From JBKHYJ01 sp046565505 (GTDB taxonomy: Bacteria; Acidobacteriota; Blastocatellia; UBA7656): a DNA stretch of 32,133 bases. Below the pieces are notes generated by a model that was not told the DNA's origin, made no database searches, and saw only the letters and a list, made by a program, of their open reading frames with translations. The position numbers were made by a program, and so were the translations under genes. The DNA lies in NCBI GenBank assembly GCA_046565505.1, contig JBKHYJ010000046.1:1-32133 (forward strand), given 5' to 3'. This document shows positions 26,555 through 32,133 of this stretch, piece after piece (the stretch's first letter is position 1; the number at the start of each line of letters is the position of its first letter).

Positions 26555-26619
26555 CAGCTTATCTCCGACCGGGGGCAAGGCTCATCGCCGGACTTGCAGC
26601 GGGCTTAGAGCCATATTCA

Positions 26620-28662
26620 TTACTTCCAGGCCCCGGTCTTAAAATTGAACTGTCTCACCTCGTCTTCCAGTGTCAGGCGGCCAACATTAATTCCGAGATT
26701 GTGCAGGTAGGTTTCGGCGTTCTCAACCCTGAAAGGCACGTCTCCGTCGGCATGCGGGAAGGGGAGGATGCGGGAGTCATGGACGGTGGGGGGGTTCGAT
26801 TTAAGCCCGTCGAGTTTCGCCTGCGCCCTCTCTTTCCAGCGGCTCAGCCACCCACCGGGCGGGCGGTTGCTCACGGATGGGTGAGAGGGGTCCGGGCTGC
26901 CGCCTCCGCCCTTGAAGCCCAGGTGCTCGCTCCATAAACGCCGGCGCAGAAAACTCACCCGGTCATTGTCGGGTTGGCCTGGAATACTTTTGAGTATGAC
27001 CGCGTTCATCTCAGACGCGCGGTTTCTGTCAATTGCCTGATTCGAGGCAAGGCCGAGCGCGATCTTGTCGAGCAGCATGGCGTGCTCCGAATTCTTCAGC
27101 GAAACGCCGTCGAGGTTTGCCGACCCGACGGTGGCCCATTTATCGTCCACGACGGCGACCTTGGAGTGGACGTAATTACGAATCAAACGTGACTTCGGCT
27201 GTTGGGGCGGCGCGGCCGGCTCATGGCTCCAGAGCGTAAAAATACCTATGCGGTTCCTTTCTTCAGCAGTCAATTCTCCGAGCAGGCGTTCGATGAGGTT
27301 CGTCTGCCAGCCGTCGAACAAAAGCCTGAACAGCAGTCCGACGACGGGGAGGTCCGTGACTATTGGCAGCGGCCCATAAAGCGGTGTATCAACTTTATTA
27401 TTGATAAGCCAGATCACCTGCAAGCCGGGCTTTTGTTTGATCGCCAGCTTGAGCGCGTCGGCGATTTCGTCACAGGTGATGTACTGGTTCTCGAAGTAGA
27501 TGAAGTCCTCGGCCATGTTGATGGCCCTGAGGTAAGCTTCCAGTATGCCCGCCTCGCCATCGTCCATGCCTGGAAACTCATTGCCCGGCAGCGAGCGCAC
27601 TATTTGTAATGGGATGTTCTCCGGCTGGCTCGGGGGGGTCGGTATCGGCACGTGGTCCGGGTGCGGGCCGCGGACCTTGTTCCAGTGCAGCCCGAACATC
27701 GCGTCGATGTGGCTCAGGGCCGGGCCTTTGATCCTCAGGCTCACGTCATGAATCGGCACGCGTATTTGATTCTTGAAACACCCGAACAGGCCGCGGCGCG
27801 GCTCGTCTATCTTGTGCCGTGACGAGTCGAAATACTCTTGCAGGAACGGCGAGGCGATCAAAAAGCCCTGCCTGCCCTCGCTCGTACGAATCACTGTAGA
27901 CTTGCAGTGCATGGAAACGAGCGAGGAATGAGAGAAGGCGTTGACTCTGACGAACGACCCACTATCCTCGAAGAACTCTTTGGAGAATTTATCGAAATTC
28001 GGGACCGGCCATGACCCCCAATCCCACATTACGATTCTGACAGGCAACTCCCTGGGCAACTCGTTGGCGGAAAGGATTTCATGTGCCAGTTCCTTTCCCC
28101 CGGTAGGAGAGCCTATTACAGGCTCGGCCGGCTCGAACTTGCTGATCAAGTTACCCGGGTCTAGAAGCAGCATTAGAAAATTCACGTCCGTGTCGGCATT
28201 GTCAATCGCGATGGTCACCTCTCTCCAGGCGTCTTCGTTGTCGATCAGGAATTCGACCGAATTCCCCGTCTCCAGAAACTGAGGCGTGCCCTTGCCGAGT
28301 GTGACCAGCCACCCTTCCGCGTCTTCGCGCGTGATAACTATGTCAGGCAAGACGAGCACGTCACCGGCTACGTCTTGGAACTCTTGGGTCTCATGCACCA
28401 GCCGTTTGACGGAGTCATAGACCCTGACTCTTATGTCTGGTTTCGACTCCAGCCCATACTCGGAGGGTGAGTAAGTGATCTCAAAGCTCCCGTCCGCCGA
28501 CGTGCGAACGAGCCCTGGGAAAAGCGGGTCGTTGGCGGTAGCTGTGTTTTTCAAGAGCGCGTCGCGCGCGATGACCTCTACGTCGAAAGCCGCGACCAAG
28601 AGGTCGGCTATCCCGACTTGGGCGCTATCTGTGACACGTCCTCTTACACCTGTATTTGCCAT
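26620..28662 (-). CDS. Phospholipase D-fold protein with N-terminal beta-sandwich and one degenerate HKD motif
   Basis: First gene of the operon, 680 residues from the ATG at 28662 (MANTGVRGRV). An open extension to 28818 looks non-coding in composition. Residues 1-110 resemble a carboxypeptidase-regulatory-like beta-sandwich (GVRGRVTD ... SADGSFEITY). Two PLD repeats follow. The second is canonical, H499-S-K501-x4-D506 with GSAN after it. The first is H252-C-K254-x4-R259, so the Asp is replaced by Arg. IYFENQYI lies between them, as in true PLDs. PLD enzymes cleave phosphodiesters in lipids or nucleic acids using a His from each motif. Both His and Lys pairs remain, so activity is possible but not assured. 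It has no signal peptide. The gap to the next gene is 65 bases from stop to ATG. Confidence 0.85.
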   Translation of the reverse strand: MANTGVRGRVTDSAQVGIADLLVAAFDVEVIARDALLKNTATANDPLFPGLVRTSADGSFEITYSPSEYGLESKPDIRVRVYDSVKRLVHETQEFQDVAGDVLVLPDIVITREDAEGWLVTLGKGTPQFLETGNSVEFLIDNEDAWREVTIAIDNADTDVNFLMLLLDPGNLISKFEPAEPVIGSPTGGKELAHEILSANELPRELPVRIVMWDWGSWPVPNFDKFSKEFFEDSGSFVRVNAFSHSSLVSMHCKSTVIRTSEGRQGFLIASPFLQEYFDSSRHKIDEPRRGLFGCFKNQIRVPIHDVSLRIKGPALSHIDAMFGLHWNKVRGPHPDHVPIPTPPSQPENIPLQIVRSLPGNEFPGMDDGEAGILEAYLRAINMAEDFIYFENQYITCDEIADALKLAIKQKPGLQVIWLINNKVDTPLYGPLPIVTDLPVVGLLFRLLFDGWQTNLIERLLGELTAEERNRIGIFTLWSHEPAAPPQQPKSRLIRNYVHSKVAVVDDKWATVGSANLDGVSLKNSEHAMLLDKIALGLASNQAIDRNRASEMNAVILKSIPGQPDNDRVSFLRRRLWSEHLGFKGGGGSPDPSHPSVSNRPPGGWLSRWKERAQAKLDGLKSNPPTVHDSRILPFPHADGDVPFRVENAETYLHNLGINVGRLTLEDEVRQFNFKTGAWK

Positions 28663-28881
28663 ACTCGGGTCCGCCCTATTGTGTGTTAAGAAAAGACAGT
28701 ACCTGGGTGAATTGCGTGATTTAATTTTGCAATGTTGTTGCTTCCCTGCGCTGTCGAACGTCAAAGGATTTGCTGCGCATCGTACGAACCTGGCCCTTTG
28801 TACGGCTGATTCACTCAACCGCTCAGCCTGCTATATATCATTACGGGTGGCTGCCATCAAATGCAAATAGGAAGTAGCCGC

Positions 28882-28907
28882 TACAATTTTCGTACTCGGG
28901 CGAGCCG
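28882..28907 (+). repeat. Direct repeat copy 1 (26 bp)
   Basis: It starts TACAATTTTCGTACT and ends GGGCGAGCCG. It matches copy 2 at 22 of 26 positions in the same orientation. The pair flanks the transposase relic. Confidence 0.5.
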
Positions 28908-29054
28908 AGACGAAGGCTGTGCGGATTCTCGCTAAACCGTGTCGCTCAGTCCGCGGACTGGACATATGCTTGGTAGCCGGGGTGCGCTGCGGCTGACAGC
29001 CATCGAATAGCTATGCAGGCTGCGAGGAAAAAGAATGTCGGGGACGCCGCGTCC

Positions 29055-29309
29055 TTAGTTTTTCCCCCTCATATAACATCCCGCCCAACTCCTCACCTCA
29101 TACTGATCAAGTTCCGCCTCTCCGGCAGTTGCGAATGCGGCCCACCATACCTGGATGCTGGCGGGCAACGCCAGCGCTCTTCGAGCCTTTCTTGATGAAG
29201 CCAGCCCCATGAAGCCGGCCTCATCAGGGATGAGCAATCCCAAGCCGTTCGGGTCGGCGAGATGTTGGTTGACATAAGCTTACAGATTATCTCGTACGGC
29301 ATGGGAACC
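29055..29309 (-). pseudogene. IS701-type transposase remnant
   Basis: Minus-strand pieces match blocks that I know from IS701-family transposases. These are AVRDNL-stop-AYVNQHLADPNG, then LLIPDEAGF (the catalytic-Asp strand). In a second frame FIKKGSKSAGVARQ and VGRI follow, with a later C-terminal block LDQYEVRSWAG. The normal protein has several hundred residues between VGRI and that last block; here they are gone. An in-frame TAA sits at 29280-29282, a small duplication around the DEAGF codons causes the frameshift, and the end is truncated at 29055. It is clearly inactive. It marks an old insertion beside the giant operon. Confidence 0.6.
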
Positions 29310-29593
29310 CCACTGCACACGGCCGCGCAAGTGTTGGGCACCGTAAGGAGAAGTATCACCGGCCTGTCGGGCAAGTCGCCAGGAGCTTTTGAGTTCGGCG
29401 GGGCTGAGCAGTCCCTTGAGATAGACAATAACATGATGAGACGGCTCAGGGCGCGGGAAGTGATAACCAATATAATCTGTCAGTGAGCGCGACTGCTCGG
29501 CCAGCCTTGAGCTTGTGCAATAGCCGCCACTAGTCCTGTAGAAGGATTCTTCATCTGCAAGGATTTACATTGACTCAGTCGCTCCTGTCCACT

Positions 29594-29619
29594 TACAACT
29601 GTAGTACTAGGGCGAGCCG
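29594..29619 (+). repeat. Direct repeat copy 2 (26 bp)
   Basis: It starts TACAACTGTAGTACT and ends GGGCGAGCCG. The first ten bases, TACA-AC-TGTA, form a small dyad like the operators of BlaI/MecI-type repressors, which copy 1 has largely lost. Function unknown. Confidence 0.5.
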
Positions 29620-29881
29620 TTCTTATTAGCAAATCGTAGTTCTCGGGCTGACTTACTAAGCCTCGCACGACGATTTCCTGGCACTCGGCTTGAGGAGTTA
29701 CGCTTCCGCGGTTGGGCGCACGAATCACCCCTTTGTGAGCCCTGCCCGACCACACCCTGTCATTCCGCTGTTCGTAAGGTCAATATCCAGGCCGTGGAAC
29801 GCGCTCGAAGCGTGCGATTTGTTCCGGCTACGAAACTTCAACATCCTCCCGCCGCCTCACGCCCCTGCCCACGTGTCAGCC

Positions 29882-30073
29882 TTATCCCACTCTGCTGCCG
29901 ACCCCCTTGATAATAATTAATTCGATAATACCTTTATCCTTATAGTCTGAGACCACGAGGCCCTGTTCGCGTATCACCACAATCCGCCGTGTGACAGCCG
30001 CCGCCCCACCCCGCGCCACAGCGGGCTTGTCTGTAAGCGGCTTCGGCACGCGCTCATGCCTCCGTGAGGCCAT
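29882..30073 (-). CDS. Possible small hypothetical protein (63 aa)
   Basis: This open frame begins 20 bases inside the end of the replication-type gene and could be read as the third gene of that operon. The product has a basic N-terminus and a strand-like second half (RRIVVIREQGLVVSDYKDKG). I recognise no family, and there is no clear ribosome binding site. It is listed because its residue composition looks more protein-like than other short frames here, but it may be chance. Confidence 0.25.
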   Translation of the reverse strand: MASRRHERVPKPLTDKPAVARGGAAAVTRRIVVIREQGLVVSDYKDKGIIELIIIKGVGSRVG

Positions 30074-31091
30074 GCCTACACGCCCTCACGCCCTTATCCC
30101 TATCCGCCTCATCGACGTAAATGAACCCATTGCTCCGCTCGCACAGGGGGCACGTCTGAGGCTTTTGTGCCGCGGGGTGGACGAATGCTTCGATCAATTC
30201 GTCCGCCTCCCCTGAGCGATGTATCTTTGTCGCAAATCCTCCAGGGTTGACAATTCCCTGCCCCGTTTTGTGTAGGTGCTCGGCATACCGCCTACAGTGT
30301 TCCAGGCTAAAACGTGAACCGCTCACCCCGGCCTGTGTTTGTGGGATTTCTTTTTGTGTTGTTTCTTTTATGGGTGTGGATGGCACAGGCCCTTGCTTTC
30401 CCGTAGGCCCAGCGTTTACCGCAGGCCCAGCGTTTCGCATAACCCTTCGATTCTTTTCTTCTTTGTGCTTTGTTAGTGCCGGCGGAGGCAATACTTCCCA
30501 CTCGACTCCCTGCTCTACCCCTTTACCGAACACCATCCCGCGCTTCTTAACCAGTCCCTTTCTGACTAATCCCTTTGCGGCCTGCCTCGCTGCAGTTTCG
30601 CTCATGTTCGTTCGTTCTGCGAGTTTAGGAAAGCCTATGGTGCAGGTCGCCTTTTCAAAGCCCCAAGACAGCCTGTAAAGGTGTTTGTAGATGCTTTGCT
30701 CGAATGGTGTGAGCTGTCGGTCCAGATAATCCGTCACCTGGTGAAACCAAAACATGTAGCCTTCAACATCAGGAAGGGAATTAAGCAGGCTGAATTCTCG
30801 TTCTGGCCTTGTGGCTGGCACAGGGCCTGTGTTTTCAACAGGCCCTACTTCGCGCAGGGCTACAGACGTGTTTAATGTAGGGCCTAGCTCGGACGTAGGC
30901 CCTACATTATCCGCTGAGCCTATGTCTAACGCTGGGCCTGTGTTTCCCGCAGGCCTATCCAGCGTGTGTCGAGGTATTAACTGCTCATGCGGCATTGGCA
31001 GGCGGCGTAGCGTCGGCAGATTAACAGAGTGCTTCGGGCCTACTTGCCGAGGTTTGCTTTCTTCTTTTCGCTTGGATTTGGAATCAGCCAT
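30054..31091 (-). CDS. Winged-helix, zinc-finger replication/partition-type protein
   Basis: The 345-residue product begins 7 bases after the parA stop codon; GAGGGG overlapping that stop serves as ribosome binding site. A winged-helix DNA-binding domain spans about 113-200 (LTPFEQSIYKHLYRLSWGF, then FPKLAERTNMSETAARQAAKGL with the recognition helix near 163-175). The C-terminus has C314-x2-C317 and C338-x-H340, a likely zinc finger. Hexapeptide repeats with a Gly-Pro core flank the DNA-binding domain (residues 49-92 and 220-238). Genes of this type next to parA often encode plasmid replication initiators or centromere-binding partners. Which applies here cannot be decided, and no canonical replication-initiator motif is evident. 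Confidence 0.6.
   Translation of the reverse strand: MADSKSKRKEESKPRQVGPKHSVNLPTLRRLPMPHEQLIPRHTLDRPAGNTGPALDIGSADNVGPTSELGPTLNTSVALREVGPVENTGPVPATRPEREFSLLNSLPDVEGYMFWFHQVTDYLDRQLTPFEQSIYKHLYRLSWGFEKATCTIGFPKLAERTNMSETAARQAAKGLVRKGLVKKRGMVFGKGVEQGVEWEVLPPPALTKHKEEKNRRVMRNAGPAVNAGPTGKQGPVPSTPIKETTQKEIPQTQAGVSGSRFSLEHCRRYAEHLHKTGQGIVNPGGFATKIHRSGEADELIEAFVHPAAQKPQTCPLCERSNGFIYVDEADRDKGVRACRHGLTEA
30378..30434 (-). repeat. Coding hexapeptide repeats, C-terminal set
   Basis: Three 18-bp units encode NAGPAV, NAGPTG and KQGPVP. Two of them share AGGCCCAGCGTTT exactly on the plus strand, 18 bases apart. Confidence 0.6.
30816..30947 (-). repeat. Coding hexapeptide repeats, N-terminal set
   Basis: A run of 18-bp units encodes NTGPAL, NVGPTS, ELGPTL, ENTGPV and diverged versions. 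GGGCCT or AGGCCC recurs in most units, giving many short palindromes. Confidence 0.6.
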
Positions 31092-31098
31092 CTACCCC

Positions 31099-31911
31099 TC
31101 ACTTCACGGCGGAAATCTTATTGCGTGATACCTGAAGCCTTTCGAGCACTTCATCGGTAAAGCTCCAGAGCTGTTCCGTGGCGCGGTGGCCTGGGGCAAA
31201 ATCCACAACCGCCATGCGCGCTGACGGTGCCTCGGTGATCTTAGAGTATTCGTGGATGTTAGTATCGAACAGCGGGCCGACCATCTCAGCCGCGCCGGCT
31301 ATAGCATTTCGGGCGTTAAACGATAGATTCCTGTTCGGCTTATACTTGTTCATCACAGCGCCCAGACGTTCAAAACTCGGGTTCATATTGCCGCGAACTT
31401 GCTCTATGGTGTAGTCAAGGTCGGGCAACCCGACTAGGCCGACCACATCAGCCTCACACGGAATGATGACGTAATCTGCCGCGTTGAATGAGGCTATTAG
31501 GAGTTTCCCGAGTTGCGGGGGGCAGTCTATGAATACTAAATCATACTCGCCACAGTGCTCTTTAATCTGATTGCGGAGCCTCGGCGTCATATAGTCCTGC
31601 TGGAGTTCAAACCGCTGCAAGCGAATGTCAGAGGCTACAAGATCCAGGTTCTCAACTGGCGTTTGAAGGAAAGCCGTAACTAGAGGCTGTGGTTTTATCT
31701 TGTGCCCGGGTGATTCCGGTTCGATGAGGACGTGCGAAAGTGTCATCCAATCAGGATCAAGATCGAGCCATGATTTAGTCAGGCTTCCCTGGCTATCACA
31801 GTCAATTGCGAGGGTTTGGTATCCGCGCAGTGCACAGCACGCAGACAGTTCTCGGGTGATAGTAGTCTTACCTACTCCGCCTTTTTGATTCGCAACGGCA
31901 ATGATTTTCAT
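31099..31911 (-). CDS. parA: ParA-type partition ATPase
   Basis: This 270-residue protein is a deviant-Walker ATPase that positions replicons or other cargo over the nucleoid. The Walker A is KGGVGKTT at residues 10-17 with the signature Lys10. The A' motif is D37-C-D39-S-Q-G, with Ser where most ParAs have Pro. The Walker B is DLVFIDCPPQ (124-133). It has no N-terminal DNA-binding extension, as in small plasmid or chromosomal ParA. AGAGG lies 7 bases before the ATG, and a strong promoter sits at 31962-31990. The next gene in the operon is a winged-helix protein, not a recognisable ParB. It may come from an integrated plasmid or from a true second replicon. Confidence 0.88.
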   Translation of the reverse strand: MKIIAVANQKGGVGKTTITRELSACCALRGYQTLAIDCDSQGSLTKSWLDLDPDWMTLSHVLIEPESPGHKIKPQPLVTAFLQTPVENLDLVASDIRLQRFELQQDYMTPRLRNQIKEHCGEYDLVFIDCPPQLGKLLIASFNAADYVIIPCEADVVGLVGLPDLDYTIEQVRGNMNPSFERLGAVMNKYKPNRNLSFNARNAIAGAAEMVGPLFDTNIHEYSKITEAPSARMAVVDFAPGHRATEQLWSFTDEVLERLQVSRNKISAVK

Positions 31912-31961
31912 TAGACACCTCTGAGCCGGTTGGAGCTAGCCGGGCGGTCCCTGCGCCCGCG

Positions 31962-31990
31962 ATTATACGCCCGCGCAGAGGGGAGGGCAA
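31962..31990 (-). promoter_or_regulatory. Sigma-70-like promoter of the parA operon
   Basis: On the minus strand TTGCCC (31990-31985) and a perfect TATAAT (31967-31962) are 17 bases apart, about 50 bases before the parA start codon. Confidence 0.6.
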
Positions 31991-32034
31991 GGACGGTACT
32001 CGGCAGGGCAGGGTCTATTCATTCTCGGAGATCA

Positions 32035-32057
32035 AGCCCAAGGGCTGCCAGCCCAAG
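32035..32057. repeat. Short repeats upstream of parA, possible partition or origin site
   Basis: AGCCC-AA-GGGCT (32035-32046) is a perfect 5-bp dyad. AGCCCAAG occurs at 32035-32042 and again at 32050-32057, 15 bases apart. Such clusters upstream of parA can be centromere-like sites, but this one is small and partly cut off by the window edge. Confidence 0.25.
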
Positions 32058-32133
32058 CCCTGGCTGCGCCGCATACATCCGACAAGCTGCCGCTATGTTC
32101 GTCGCTCCTGTTACCCTCATCAATGAGATCGCT

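Larger units (their letters stand above)
28663..30053. other. 1.4-kb non-coding region with insertion-sequence debris
   Basis: No intact gene is supported apart from a doubtful 63-codon frame at 29882-30073. It contains the transposase relic at 29055-29309 and two diverged 26-bp direct repeats at 28882-28907 and 29594-29619. Base composition is patchy. The giant operon's promoter should lie at its left end, upstream of 28662, but I could not pick a convincing one. Confidence 0.5.

Noticed and set aside
29304..29486. Plus-strand frame with SLEIDNNMM, like the C-terminal block of IS66 transposases
   Set aside because: Only about nine residues match, the following residues do not continue the IS66 pattern, and it is too short to separate from chance.

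Overview
The window looks like accessory chromosome or large-replicon DNA from a GC-rich Gram-negative soil-type bacterium, most likely an acidobacterium of the Blastocatellia type. This is an inference from the sigma / zinc-finger anti-sigma / CHAT gene trio, the exported seven-bladed YVTN propeller with a Cys-containing C-terminal tag, and overall codon use. I ran no database search.

Layout. The left edge (1-78, minus) holds the first 26 codons of a transposase-like gene. Plus-strand genes follow: an exported PQQ-type dehydrogenase (573-2567) and an exported YVTN beta-propeller protein (3268-4404). Next is a stress-signalling trio: a CHAT-protease-like protein (4785-6966, plus) facing a membrane anti-sigma factor and its sigma factor (7095-8377 and 8454-9544, minus). 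All three trio genes are broken by frameshifts, and every shift is repaired by adding one G (plus strand) in a short G run. A PerR/Fur-type regulator (9942-10379) and a clade-3 catalase (10471-12009) form an intact peroxide-response pair. A shared AT-rich dyad lies upstream of both, and at the catalase gene it overlaps the promoter -10.

From 28.7 down to 12.2 kb the minus strand is one tightly packed five-gene operon of about 16.5 kb: a PLD-fold protein with one degenerate HKD motif (680 aa), a beta-rich DUF6603-like protein (1177 aa), a 1127-aa protein with a central transmembrane hairpin, an 1865-aa protein with an N-terminal coiled coil, and a 620-aa protein. The last four show a 4-base overlap or gaps of 15 and 1 bases, and none of the five has a signal peptide. 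I know no described function for this set, and it is the best candidate here for an undescribed system. Its size, order and tight coupling suggest one large assembly, perhaps at the membrane given the PLD fold and the hairpin.

The right end (28.7-32.1 kb) is mobile or plasmid-like. It has an insertion-sequence relic of IS701 type, a pair of diverged 26-bp direct repeats, then (minus strand) parA with a good promoter, followed by a winged-helix, zinc-finger, replication-initiator-like gene carrying hexapeptide repeats on both sides of its DNA-binding domain. No parB, rRNA, tRNA or CRISPR array was seen.
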